This document shows positions 7,987 to 16,951 of a stretch of DNA of 64,000 nucleotides, in pieces; the stretch's first letter is position 1; every line of letters starts with the position of its first letter. Source of the stretch: an uncultured Bacteroidota bacterium (GTDB lineage Bacteria; Bacteroidota; Bacteroidia; B-17B0; Aurantibacillaceae). The notes under the pieces are model-generated. The model worked only from the letters and a program-made list of their open reading frames with translations. It did no database searches and had not been told where the DNA came from. The stretch lies in NCBI GenBank assembly GCA_903893815.1, contig CAITNS010000047.1:36823-100822 (forward strand), read 5' to 3'. Both the position numbers and the translations under genes were made by a program.

Positions 7987-8820
7987 ATGCGAAAAATATT
8001 AGTTACAACAGATTACTCTACTAACTCAAAAGCTGGCGTGCGTTTCGCCATTCAATTTGCTTCTAAATCTTCCGGAGAAATAATTTTTTATCATGTACAC
8101 GAAGGTCTAGCAGACAATAATTGGAACCAAAAAAAGAAAAACGAAAATCCTGACCACGATTTAAGACTAGAGAAACTTCATAAGTTTATAAATTCTATTT
8201 ACACTTCTAGTGAGTTACCATTAGTGAAGTATCGTTGTGCAGTTGAAGTTGGGTTCGACACAAATAATATGATTTTAAATTTCGCAAAACAATGTAAAGC
8301 AGATTATATATGCATTAGCACAAGAGGTGGAGGCACATTAAAAAAATTACTTGGAACTACTACTTCCGCTTTAATTGAAAAATCAACAACTCCAATTTTA
8401 GTTGTGCCAAAAACATACCGCATAAAACCAATAAACGAAATATGGTATTCATCTGATTTAGCTAATTTAAAAAGTGAATTAATTAAGGTGCAAAAATTTG
8501 CTTTACCATTTAAAGCAAATATCCATGTGTATTATTATGATTTTATGATTGAGGTAGATGAAATCATGAATAAACTAAATAAAATCGCAGCTAAATATAC
8601 TACCAAAGACACTTATTTTCATTTTAAGAAAATGAAAATAGACCACACCATTTCTCATCACTTACAAAATGATATGACTAAACACAAACCTTCTTTGGTT
8701 GTATTGTTTACTAAACAAAACCGTAGTTGGATAGACCGATTATTTTATCGAAACAATACCAAAGAAGTGACTTTTGATACCAAAACTCCTTTACTCATTC
8801 TAAAAAAGATAAGCAAATAA
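7987..8820 (+). CDS. tandem universal stress protein
   Basis: The 277-residue cytoplasmic protein has two Usp domains. The first runs from KILVTTDYSTNSKAGVRFAI to the nucleotide-loop motif GGGTLKKLLGTTTSALIEKS followed by TPILVVP. The second is more diverged (NEIWYSSDLANLKSELIKVQ to TPLLILKK), as is common in Bacteroidota double-Usp proteins. The ATP-binding G-rich loop is visible only in the first half. It is monocistronic and followed by a strong hairpin terminator. Confidence 0.9.
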   Translation: MRKILVTTDYSTNSKAGVRFAIQFASKSSGEIIFYHVHEGLADNNWNQKKKNENPDHDLRLEKLHKFINSIYTSSELPLVKYRCAVEVGFDTNNMILNFAKQCKADYICISTRGGGTLKKLLGTTTSALIEKSTTPILVVPKTYRIKPINEIWYSSDLANLKSELIKVQKFALPFKANIHVYYYDFMIEVDEIMNKLNKIAAKYTTKDTYFHFKKMKIDHTISHHLQNDMTKHKPSLVVLFTKQNRSWIDRLFYRNNTKEVTFDTKTPLLILKKISK

Positions 8821-8838
8821 TTTGATTATTCCTAATGA

Positions 8839-8877
8839 AATAGGCTTTAGTATGACTAAAGCCTATTTTTGTTTTTT
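8839..8877. terminator. strong bidirectional terminator
   Basis: AATAGGCTTTAG (8839-8850), loop TATGA, and CTAAAGCCTATT (8856-8867) form a perfect 12-bp stem followed by T-rich sequence. The hairpin separates the convergent universal stress and thioesterase genes and has an A-run on the other side, so it can serve both. Confidence 0.9.
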
Positions 8878-9338
8878 TAATTCAATTTATGCGTTTCTTT
8901 TTCCATATCTGTTTCTTCGGCAGATAATAAACCTTTCCCAAAACGCTTAAAACGCTCGTAGTAACGAATCTTTACTCGTTCCGAAATAGGAATAGCATTT
9001 CCTTCTTCATCAATACGGACAAATTTCACATTAGTATGTGTCACAATTTCTTGTTCACCTGTATACACGTTATGCTTACGAATTTCCATATAAAGCTCTA
9101 AGGAAGTAGATCCAAATTTAATGACCTTGCCATAAATTTTCAAAATGCCACCAACCTTAACTGGTTTCTTAAACATTAATTCATCAAATTTAATAGTTAC
9201 CATGCGGGGGGTGTCGCACAATTGTGCAGCATAAGAACCAGACGCATCATCAATCAAAGAAATTAAGCGTCCTCCAAACATATTATTATGGATGCCGATA
9301 TCAAATTCTTTGCAAATGTATGTGGTAATTAATTCCAT
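8877..9338 (-). CDS. acyl-CoA thioesterase (hotdog fold, YciA-like)
   Basis: The 153-residue protein matches the YciA/BACH hotdog family: the N-terminal NNMFGGRLISLIDDASGSYA stretch (the active-site helix, with Asp residues after GG), VTIKFDELMFKKPVKVGGIL, and EIVTHTNVKFVRIDEEG. It is expected to hydrolyse acyl-CoA in the cytoplasm. It is monocistronic, with an ATG start at 9338. Confidence 0.85.
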   Translation of the reverse strand: MELITTYICKEFDIGIHNNMFGGRLISLIDDASGSYAAQLCDTPRMVTIKFDELMFKKPVKVGGILKIYGKVIKFGSTSLELYMEIRKHNVYTGEQEIVTHTNVKFVRIDEEGNAIPISERVKIRYYERFKRFGKGLLSAEETDMEKETHKLN

Positions 9339-9399
9339 TGTATTTAGATATGAGTTATGAATGATGATTTATGAGTTTTGGATTACAATATTAAATATT

Positions 9400-9460
9400 T
9401 TCCCGCTAATCTCGCATATAACGCAAATAAAAAATCAGCGAATATTAGGGAAATCTGCAG
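9400..9460. repeat. imperfect palindrome, CGCTAAT type
   Basis: A left arm CCCGCTAATCTCGC faces a right arm ATCAGCGAATATTAGGGAA around an AT-rich centre. It resembles the longer stuttering palindromes found between other genes in this window and lies in the gap between cysN and the thioesterase gene. Confidence 0.45.
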
Positions 9461-9467
9461 GACATTG

Positions 9468-10715
9468 TTAATCAATTGTCCCAGCTGCTATCGTATTATT
9501 GGTATTCTCATTAATTAAAATAAAAGAACCCGAATTTCTGTTATCAGCATAACTATCAAAACTAATAGGTTCGGCAGTTTTAATTAACACTTTACAAATA
9601 TCATTGAGCTTCATCGCTCCATCGCTCTCTAATTGAGAAAATGAATGAATATCAATTTTACTAATTACTTCTTTTACTACCGCTTTAGTTCTAAACGAAT
9701 TTTGTTGCAATAAAATCTTTTGTCCAGGTATATATGTCGCATTATCCATCCAGCAAATCGTAGCTGTCACTTCTTTTTCTGTTTTAGGCAAATGCTCCGT
9801 AGGTACAATTGAATTTCCTCTGCTAATATCTACATCGTCTTTTAAGTGTAATACTACTGGTGTATTAGTTTCAGCTAAATCTACTTCTTGTTGATTCACT
9901 TCTATTTTATCAATCGTTGTCTCAATACCAGAAGGTAGTACCGTTACTTTTTGTCCTTTTTGATAAGAGCCACTTACTACCCTACCTGCAAAGCCCCGGT
10001 AATCATGCAAGTCATCCGTTTGCGGACGAATGACATATTGCACTTGAAAACGAGAAACATCTGTTTGTTTTGCTTCTACAATTTCAATGGTTTCTAAAAA
10101 CTCTAATAAAGGTTTTCCTTTGTACCAAGACATTTTATCAGACTTAGTCACTACGTTATCTCCAGCCAATGCACTTGCAGGAATAAAAGAAATATCTTTT
10201 AAATTCAATTGTTTAGCAAACGTTAAATAATCACTTTCAATTTGTTTGTACTTCTCTTCTGAGTAATCCACCAAATCCATTTTATTAATGCACACCAATA
10301 CATGAGGCATTCCCAAAATGGCAGAGATAATACTGTGACGTTTAGTTTGATCAGTAATACCATTACGAGCATCTACCAATATAATTGCTAGATTAGCATT
10401 AGATGCGCCAGTAAACATATTACGTGTATATTGAATATGCCCTGGAGTATCAGCAATAATAAACTTGCGTTTATCTGTACTAAAATATTTATAAGCCACA
10501 TCAATCGTAATACCCTGCTCCCGCTCCGCTCTAAGACCATCCGTTAATAAGGCCAAATCAATTTCTGTATTCGTTCCTGTTGTTTTACTCTGGCGAGTTA
10601 AGGTTTCAATAATATCTGTTGAGATAGAATTGCTATCGTATAACAAACGACCAATCAATGTGCTTTTGCCATCATCGACGTTACCTGCTGTAAAAAATCT
10701 TAGTAATTGCATCAT
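9468..10715 (-). CDS. cysN: sulfate adenylyltransferase subunit 1 (GTPase)
   Basis: The 415-residue translation-factor-type GTPase has P-loop GNVDDGKSTLIGRLL (from residue 11), switch region DVAYKYF, DTPGH and NKMD, followed by beta-barrel domains. With CysD it makes adenosine 5'-phosphosulfate from sulfate and ATP, driven by GTP hydrolysis. The length fits CysN without a fused APS kinase, and no cysC is present in the window. It starts directly after the cysD stop, so the two are co-translated. Confidence 0.95.
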   Translation of the reverse strand: MMQLLRFFTAGNVDDGKSTLIGRLLYDSNSISTDIIETLTRQSKTTGTNTEIDLALLTDGLRAEREQGITIDVAYKYFSTDKRKFIIADTPGHIQYTRNMFTGASNANLAIILVDARNGITDQTKRHSIISAILGMPHVLVCINKMDLVDYSEEKYKQIESDYLTFAKQLNLKDISFIPASALAGDNVVTKSDKMSWYKGKPLLEFLETIEIVEAKQTDVSRFQVQYVIRPQTDDLHDYRGFAGRVVSGSYQKGQKVTVLPSGIETTIDKIEVNQQEVDLAETNTPVVLHLKDDVDISRGNSIVPTEHLPKTEKEVTATICWMDNATYIPGQKILLQQNSFRTKAVVKEVISKIDIHSFSQLESDGAMKLNDICKVLIKTAEPISFDSYADNRNSGSFILINENTNNTIAAGTID

Positions 10716-11624
10716 CTAAAAATACCCCCCTTTCTTTCTATCCTCCATTGCCGCTTCGCTTATTCTATCATCCATTCGAGTAGCACCACGTTCACTAATT
10801 TTAGTTTCTAATAATTCTTTAATAATATCATCAACGGTATAAGCTTCGCTTTCAATAGCAGCAGTACAAGTCATATCTCCAACAGTTCGGTATCTTACAT
10901 TTTTTTGAACTATCACATCTTTCTCTTCACGTTGAACAAACTCATTGGTATTCATTAACTGACCATTTTCAGTTAAAATACACTCTCGAGAATGAGTGAA
11001 ATAAATAGAAGGTAATTGAATGTTTTCTCTTTTAATATAATTCCAAACATCTAACTCAGTCCAATTACTAATAGGAAACACTCTAATATTTTCTCCCTTA
11101 TTAATTTTACCATTATAGATGTTCCATAATTCGGGGCGTTGCATCTTTGGATCCCATTGTCCAAATTCATCTCTTACTGAAAAAATTCTTTCCTTAGCCC
11201 TAGCCTTTTCCTCATCTCTTCGCGCACCTCCTATACAAGCATCAAACTCAAACTCTTCAATCACATCTAACAAGGTATATGTTTGTAAAGAATTTCTGGT
11301 AGGAAATTTCCCTTTACCATCTTGCAATTTCTTTTTTTCAATAGTATCAAGCACATATCGAACAACTAATTTTTCGTTAATGCTTTTCACTAAATTATCT
11401 CTATAAATAATAGTTTCAGGAAAGTTATGACCTGTATCAATATGTACTAATGGAAAAGGAAACTTACAAGGTCGAAACGCTTTTAAAGCTAAATGCACTA
11501 AACAAATACTATCTTTTCCGCCACTAAAGAGTAATGCTGGTCTTTCAAACTGACCCGCTACCTCTCTCAGAATATAAATTGCTTCTGATTCTAATTCATC
11601 AAGGTAATCTAGTGACTTACTCAT
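10716..11624 (-). CDS. cysD: sulfate adenylyltransferase subunit 2
   Basis: The 302-residue PP-loop (N-type ATP pyrophosphatase) enzyme has the SGGKDS motif (ALLFSGGKDSICLVHLA, near residue 33), the GGARRDEEKARAKER stretch and the conserved C-terminal RMDDRISEAAMEDRKKGGYF. It is the catalytic subunit of sulfate adenylylation. It lies one base after the truncated metZ-like gene and abuts cysN. The sulfur operon it belonged to has lost its 5' gene, and with it perhaps the original promoter. Confidence 0.95.
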   Translation of the reverse strand: MSKSLDYLDELESEAIYILREVAGQFERPALLFSGGKDSICLVHLALKAFRPCKFPFPLVHIDTGHNFPETIIYRDNLVKSINEKLVVRYVLDTIEKKKLQDGKGKFPTRNSLQTYTLLDVIEEFEFDACIGGARRDEEKARAKERIFSVRDEFGQWDPKMQRPELWNIYNGKINKGENIRVFPISNWTELDVWNYIKRENIQLPSIYFTHSRECILTENGQLMNTNEFVQREEKDVIVQKNVRYRTVGDMTCTAAIESEAYTVDDIIKELLETKISERGATRMDDRISEAAMEDRKKGGYF

Positions 11625-11625
11625 T

Positions 11626-11937
11626 TTAGTTTTCCAGTGCTTGTAACAAATCTTTTAAAATATCATCTTTATTTTCTAGTCCTATCGATACTCTTATTAA
11701 TCCTGGAGTTATTCCAACACTTAATCGTTCTGCTTCACTTAACTTACAATGTGTAGAAGAAGCAGGATGAGTAACAATACTTCTAGCATCCCCTAAGTTA
11801 GGAGATATTTTTATCATTTTTAATGAATCTAAAAACTTTTTTGCTGCTTCGTAACCGCCTTTAACCGCCACTGTAATAATACCTCCTCCAGCTTTCCTTT
11901 GCTTTTTAGCAATAGCATGATCTCCAAACCCAACCAA
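11626..11937 (-). pseudogene. truncated O-acyl-homoserine sulfhydrylase (MetZ/MetY-like), C-terminal quarter
   Basis: About 100 residues match the C-terminus of Cys/Met metabolism PLP enzymes: AKKQRKAGGGIITVAVKGGY, then SPNLGDARSIVTHPASSTHC and GLIRVSIGLENKDDIL. Full-length enzymes are about 390-430 residues, so the PLP-lysine domain is missing. Family similarity stops abruptly at about 11915, just upstream of AIAKKQ. The opposite strand from 11921 onward reads as another protein's C-terminus. It lies directly upstream of cysD. It is a decayed gene, or an assembly artefact at the same spot. Confidence 0.8.
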
Positions 11938-12142
11938 TGATGAATTTACTATTACAACTTCTCAGAGCATGAACATCATTAATTATATGCTTTCATCAAT
12001 TGATGGTAAGATTATTCAGCAAAAAAATAATGTAACTGGAAAAACTATTAAAGTTGATTTAAGTAATGAAAGTCAAGGAATCTATTTTTTGAAAATAGAA
12101 AGTGAAGCTACTTTTAAAACATTTAAAATTATTCAGCAGTAA
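11921..12142 (+). pseudogene. orphan T9SS type A C-terminal sorting domain
   Basis: A frame of 73 codons with no start begins SPNPTNDEFTITTS, continues MLSSIDGKIIQ, then QGIYFLKIE, and ends KTFKIIQQ at the TAA 12140-12142. The PNPT motif, the GK(V/I) turn, the GIYFLK strand and the terminal K-hydrophobic strand are diagnostic of type IX secretion C-terminal domains. A TGA precedes it at 11918-11920 and the cargo protein body is absent. It overlaps the 5' edge of the truncated metZ fragment. Confidence 0.8.
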
Positions 12143-12203
12143 CTGACGATAACAAAATGGAGATATTAGCTTTGTATTCAAATTACAAACCTTACATTTA
12201 CGC

Positions 12204-13097
12204 GTGCTTAAAAACGTTAGTAAACATCATTTTTTATTACACTTTATTGTGTTTATTTGGGGCTGGTCGCCCATACTTGGTAAAGGTATCAGTGCAGATG
12301 CTTTGCAATTAGTTTGGTTTAGAATTGCAATTACTATTTTTTTAATGACGTTTTACCTCATCTATATCAAAGCCAATTTATTAGTTTCCTTAAAAAAACT
12401 GTGGCAACTCACTGCCATTGGACTTATTATTTGTGTGCATTGGTTGTGTTTTTATGGCGCTATCAAAGTTTCTAATGTATCTGTAACCATGGCTGCTTTT
12501 AGCACAGGAACTTTATTTACAGCCATTACCGAGCCTTTAATTTATAAACGTAAATTTATTTGGTACGAATTAGTGATTGGCTTAATTATCATTGTTGCTA
12601 TTGGTCTTATTTTTTCGGTAGAGATAAAATACGGTATGGGTATTTTATTAGGAATTTTAGCAGCTTTTACCGCTTCCGTATTTAGTGTATTGAATGGCGT
12701 TTTAATTCAAGATCAAAAACAACCCATTTCCTCTCCTGTGTTATCATTTATAGAGTTAACGATGGCTTTGGTTGGTTTAAGTATTTTCCTATTATTTAAC
12801 GGAAGTTTCTCCACCGAGTTTTTTGCCATTAACAATCAAGATATTTTATTGATTACCATTTTAGCAGGCGTTTGTACAGTTTATCCATTTATTGCCTCTG
12901 TTAATTTAATGAAGCATCTTTCGCCATATACGATTAACCTTACTGTAAATTTAGAAGGAGTATATGGTATTATCCTTGCTGGGATTTTATTTCATGAAAA
13001 CAAGGATTTGTCTGTTACCTTTTATGTAGGTTTTGGAATTATCCTTACAGTGATATTTTTAAATGCTTTATTGAAGCAGAAGTTTCATAAGGGATAA
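12204..13097 (+). CDS. EamA/DMT family transporter
   Basis: The 297-residue protein has about ten membrane helices arranged as two EamA repeats, with the typical first-half motif (IFIWGWSPILGKGIS) and a second-half ITEPLIYKRKF boundary. It probably exports small metabolites, and the substrate cannot be deduced. It starts at a GTG (12204) 30 bp after a -7-like TAGCTTTG (12167-12174) that lacks a good -33 element. Confidence 0.85.
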   Translation: MLKNVSKHHFLLHFIVFIWGWSPILGKGISADALQLVWFRIAITIFLMTFYLIYIKANLLVSLKKLWQLTAIGLIICVHWLCFYGAIKVSNVSVTMAAFSTGTLFTAITEPLIYKRKFIWYELVIGLIIIVAIGLIFSVEIKYGMGILLGILAAFTASVFSVLNGVLIQDQKQPISSPVLSFIELTMALVGLSIFLLFNGSFSTEFFAINNQDILLITILAGVCTVYPFIASVNLMKHLSPYTINLTVNLEGVYGIILAGILFHENKDLSVTFYVGFGIILTVIFLNALLKQKFHKG

Positions 13098-13114
13098 TTC
13101 ATGGCTACGAAGTC

Positions 13115-13215
13115 GCGTTAGGGATGCAAGCGAAAATCCTTTTGGCTGCCTTTTTTGCCAAAAGATTGCAGTGGGCCAGCCCGACGGCGCCGCCTCTTCT
13201 GCGTCGGAACGCCCA
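13115..13215 (+). repeat. GC-rich dispersed hairpin element, copy 1
   Basis: The element begins GCGTTAGGGATGCAAGCG, has an internal hairpin CTTTTGGC/GCCAAAAG (13139-13163), continues AGATTGCAGTGGGCCAGCCC and ends in a GC-rich block with GACGGCGCCGCC and ACGCCC. Two related copies occur at 44055-44150 (inverted) and 44190-44295. Its base composition stands out from the AT-rich surroundings. It lies in the 232-bp gap before mgtE. Confidence 0.7.
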
Positions 13216-13329
13216 AAATACATAAACTTATTGCTTAACAAATTCAAAAGTATCAGAAGATATTTTCACTAAGGAAAAAAGGAAAAAGAAAGATAAAAAC
13301 CTTACTTTAGCGCATCTAAAAATTAAGAC

Positions 13330-14685
13330 ATGCAATTTGAGTTAAACTCAGAGTACCTCGACCAGTTAAAAACAGCCATCGCTGAGCAAAACGATGCGTT
13401 TTTAAAAGCACAACTCAGCGAGTTGTATGCGGTTGATATTGCCTTAATTTTAAACCAATTAGATTTAGAGGATTCCATTTATTTATACGACCAAATTGAT
13501 GAAGAATTATCATCTGACGTGTTACTGGAAATGGAAGAGGAAAAGCGTGAAGCTTTATTAGCTACCTTTTCTACTAAAGAAATTGCCGAGCAGTTAGATA
13601 ACATGGATTCGGATGATGCGGCTGACGTTATCAACGAATTACCTGAAGAAATTCAGGATGAAGTACTATCCCACATTGAAGATATTGATCAAGCCAGCGA
13701 TATTGCTGATTTGATGAGCTTTGAAGAAGGTACTGCAGGTTCATTAATGGCAAAGGAGTTAGTAAGCGTATATGCTCACGAAACGGTAAGTGCTTGTATT
13801 GACGAAATTAGAAAACAAACCGATAATGTAGACGTGCTTTATGCGGTTTATGTTGTAGATGATAATGAGAAGTTGATAGGAATGTTATCTCTAAAAAAAT
13901 TAATTGTCTCTCATCCTTTAGCAAAAGTTGAAGAAATTTATGATGGCGATGTCATCTCTGTGAAGACATCTGAATCGAGTGAAGAAGTAGCAGAGTTAAT
14001 TAGAAAATATGACTTAGTTGTATTACCTGTTGTTGACCAACTTGGAAGATTAGTTGGACGAATTACCATTGACGACGTGGTGGATGTAATGCGCGAAGAA
14101 GCTGAAAAAGACATTCAGTTAATGAGTGGTATTACCGACGACGTTGATAGTAATGATAGTTTATGGCGTTTATCAAGAGCCCGTATTCCTTGGTTACTAG
14201 TTGGTATGTGTGGTGGAATTGTAGGGTCTAGAATTATTGGCGGCTATGAAGATCAAATTCAAATTCGTCCTGAGATGGCATTTTTTATTCCGTTAATTGG
14301 TGCAACAGGTGGTAATGTGGGGGTACAATCATCTGCTATTATTGTGCAAGGATTAGCAAATAATACTTTAATCGTAGATAAAATTGCTCCTAAATTATTT
14401 AAAGAACTAGGTGTTGGTTTGATTAATGGATTAATTTGTTCGGGATTAATTTTAGGATATAATTTATTAATCAGCGAATCGTGGGCATTAGCAGCGACTG
14501 TAAGTGTAGCTTTATTTACCGTGATTTTATGCGCTTCATTTTTAGGAACCTTTGTGCCTTTGATGATGAATCGTTTTAAAGTAAATCCAGCCTTAGCAAC
14601 TGGACCATTTGTAACAACCTTAAACGACATCATTGGTATTTCAATTTACTTTTTAGTAGGTCGTATCTTGTATAGCTTTTTGTAA
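13330..14685 (+). CDS. mgtE: magnesium transporter MgtE
   Basis: The 451-residue protein has the full MgtE architecture: an N-terminal superhelical domain (SDDAADVINELPEEIQDEVL), two CBS domains (about residues 135-255, including GTAGSLMAKELVSV and GRITIDDVVDVM), a connecting helix, and a five-helix membrane domain with PLIGATGGNVGVQSSAIIVQ. The acidic residues of the Mg sensor are abundant in the N domain. Its TAA overlaps the ATG of the following LRR-kinase gene by one base (TAATG), implying translational coupling. Confidence 0.95.
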   Translation: MQFELNSEYLDQLKTAIAEQNDAFLKAQLSELYAVDIALILNQLDLEDSIYLYDQIDEELSSDVLLEMEEEKREALLATFSTKEIAEQLDNMDSDDAADVINELPEEIQDEVLSHIEDIDQASDIADLMSFEEGTAGSLMAKELVSVYAHETVSACIDEIRKQTDNVDVLYAVYVVDDNEKLIGMLSLKKLIVSHPLAKVEEIYDGDVISVKTSESSEEVAELIRKYDLVVLPVVDQLGRLVGRITIDDVVDVMREEAEKDIQLMSGITDDVDSNDSLWRLSRARIPWLLVGMCGGIVGSRIIGGYEDQIQIRPEMAFFIPLIGATGGNVGVQSSAIIVQGLANNTLIVDKIAPKLFKELGVGLINGLICSGLILGYNLLISESWALAATVSVALFTVILCASFLGTFVPLMMNRFKVNPALATGPFVTTLNDIIGISIYFLVGRILYSFL

Positions 14686-15992
14686 TGCAAACCATTCAAC
14701 AATTACGTTCGGGAGAATTAAGAGGAAGTAAAATCTTGAAATTATCTTGTGAATTAACGGAGTTTCCAAAAGAAATTTTTGAATTAAAAGATACTTTAGA
14801 GATTTTAGATTTATCAAACAATCACTTATCTTCTTTACCAAATAATTTTAGTGATTTCAAAAAGCTAAAGATTGCTTTTTTCTCAGATAATGATTTTGTA
14901 AGCTTTCCAGAGGTTTTAGCGAAATGTCCGAGTTTAACGATGATTGGTTTTAAATCCAATAAAATTAACCACATTCCCGAAAATGCGTTTCCAGTTGATT
15001 TGCAATGGCTCATCTTAACAAATAACCGCATTACAGAAATTCCAAAAAGTATTGGCAAAGCTCATAAATTACAAAAAGTAGCTTTTGCAGGAAATCAAAT
15101 AAAAGCGTTGCCAGTTGAAATGGCTAATTGCAAGAACTTAGAATTATTGCGCATTGCAGCCAATCAATTAACTGAGTTTCCTCAATGGCTATTATCGCTT
15201 CCTCGTTTATCTTGGTTGGCTTATGCGGGAAATCCTTTCAGTAAAACAGAGTATCTTAAAGATGAGTTACCATTAATTGAATGGAAGGATTTATCGCTTA
15301 AAGAAATTTTGGGACAAGGCGCTTCTGGTGTTATATCAAAAGCAACATGGCAGACTTCATTAACACAAAAAGAAATTGCAGTTAAAGTATTTAAAGGAGA
15401 AGTAACCAGTGATGGATTTCCTGAAGAAGAAATGAATGCATGCATAGCCGCAGGAAATCATAATAACTTAGTAACCGTTATTGGCAAACTGAAAAATCAT
15501 CCTGAACAAAAAATGGGATTGGTTTTAGAATTAATTCCTCCTTCATTCAAAAATCTTGCTGGTCCACCAAGCTTTGATACTTGTACACGAGATACCTTTA
15601 AAGAAGGGACTCAATTTTCGAGTGAAACCATTTTAAAAATTTCTCAATCCATTGCCGATGCGTCAAAGCATTTGCATTCAAAAGGAATTATGCATGGAGA
15701 TTTGTATGCTCACAATACGTTATTTGATGATAAGGCTAATACTATTTTCGGAGATTTTGGTGCCGCAACACTATATGATTTGAATGATAAAAATGCTGCC
15801 TATAAGGAAAAGCTCGACGTAAGAGCTTTTGGTTGTTTAATGGAGGATTTGTTAAATTGCCCTGCTAAAGATAATGATTCTGTCATTTTAAGAAACCTAT
15901 TAACTGAATTAAAAGACAAGTGTATGCATGAAGAAATATTATCACGTCCGAATTTTTCAGATATTATAAATTACCTGAATACTTTTTGTTAA
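14685..15992 (+). CDS. leucine-rich repeat protein kinase fusion
   Basis: The 435-residue cytoplasmic protein has an LRR domain of about seven 22-24-residue repeats (residues 14-190, pattern LxxLxLxxNxLxxLP) fused to a eukaryotic-like protein kinase (about 203-433). Kinase hallmarks are the glycine loop GQGASG (210-215), IAVK with Lys234, catalytic loop HGDLYAHN (Asp339, Asn344) and DFG at 357-359. HGD replaces HRD, and the activation segment is short with no obvious APE. It appears catalytically competent. It is coupled to mgtE by a one-base overlap. Its substrate is unknown. No secretion signal is present. Confidence 0.9.
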   Translation: MQTIQQLRSGELRGSKILKLSCELTEFPKEIFELKDTLEILDLSNNHLSSLPNNFSDFKKLKIAFFSDNDFVSFPEVLAKCPSLTMIGFKSNKINHIPENAFPVDLQWLILTNNRITEIPKSIGKAHKLQKVAFAGNQIKALPVEMANCKNLELLRIAANQLTEFPQWLLSLPRLSWLAYAGNPFSKTEYLKDELPLIEWKDLSLKEILGQGASGVISKATWQTSLTQKEIAVKVFKGEVTSDGFPEEEMNACIAAGNHNNLVTVIGKLKNHPEQKMGLVLELIPPSFKNLAGPPSFDTCTRDTFKEGTQFSSETILKISQSIADASKHLHSKGIMHGDLYAHNTLFDDKANTIFGDFGAATLYDLNDKNAAYKEKLDVRAFGCLMEDLLNCPAKDNDSVILRNLLTELKDKCMHEEILSRPNFSDIINYLNTFC

Positions 15993-16051
15993 AACATTTA
16001 ACTTAATAGTTATATAACACTTTTCTTAATCAAAGTCATTATATTTATTAG

Positions 16052-16951
16052 ATGAAAAACTTTTATCTATTATTTTCGGTTATATTATTACATGCTTTTT
16101 TTATTAATTCAGTAAAAGCTCAAAGCTCCTTGGATATTCAAGGACACAGAGGCTGCAGAGGTTTGTGCCCCGAAAATACTATTCCTGGTTTTATCAAAGC
16201 AATAGATTTAGGTGCCACTACTTTAGAAATGGATGTAGTTATTACAAAAGATAATCAAGTTGTATTATCTCATGATCCCTTTTTAAATCATGAAATTTGC
16301 GAAGGTCCTCATAAAGAAATCATTACAGAAAAAAACGAAAAAGAGTTCAATATTTATAGAATGAGCTACAACGAATTACAAAAATGTGATTGTGGAAGCA
16401 AAATCCACAATCGTTTTTTAACTCAAGCAAAATTCGTTTCTTATAAACCTTTGCTTGAAACAGTTATAGATACTGTGGAAAAATACATTTCATATAAAAA
16501 ATTAAAACCCATACAGTATAATATTGAAACAAAGTGTTTACGAGAAACAGATACACTATTTCATCCAACTCCCGATAAATTTACAGAATTAGTGTATGCA
16601 ATTATAAAAAACAAGAGCGTCTCTTCTCGAACCACTTTACAATCGTTTGATATTCGAACATTACAATATGCTCATGCGAATAATTACACAATAAAGTTAG
16701 CCCTACTAATTGAAAATGAAAATGGATTTGAAAAAAACGTATCTTCATTGGGCTTTAATCCTGATGTTTACAGCCCCAATTATGAATTAGTGTCAAAAGA
16801 ATTAGTCAAACAATGTCACGATAAAAAAATTAAAATTATACCATGGACTATTAACGAAATAGCAGATATAAAAAAAACGATTGATTTACAGGTAGACGGT
16901 ATTATTAGTGATTATCCAAATAGAGTTATAGAACTAATTCAAAAAAAATAA
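16052..16951 (+). CDS. glycerophosphodiester phosphodiesterase
   Basis: The 299-residue protein has a signal peptide (LLFSVILLHAFFINSVKAQ) followed by a GDPD TIM barrel: the HRGCRGLCPENTIPGF catalytic/metal motif, TLEMDVVITKDNQVVLSHDP, the internal ETK motif and the C-terminal PWTINE and VDGIISDYP. It would cleave glycerophosphodiesters in the periplasm, producing glycerol 3-phosphate. A -7-like TATATTTA at 16040-16047 lies just before the ATG. Confidence 0.9.
   Translation: MKNFYLLFSVILLHAFFINSVKAQSSLDIQGHRGCRGLCPENTIPGFIKAIDLGATTLEMDVVITKDNQVVLSHDPFLNHEICEGPHKEIITEKNEKEFNIYRMSYNELQKCDCGSKIHNRFLTQAKFVSYKPLLETVIDTVEKYISYKKLKPIQYNIETKCLRETDTLFHPTPDKFTELVYAIIKNKSVSSRTTLQSFDIRTLQYAHANNYTIKLALLIENENGFEKNVSSLGFNPDVYSPNYELVSKELVKQCHDKKIKIIPWTINEIADIKKTIDLQVDGIISDYPNRVIELIQKK

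Noticed and set aside
14259..14633. Antisense frame in the membrane domain of mgtE
   Set aside because: The translation is unlike any family I know and follows from the sense-strand hydrophobic codon pattern.
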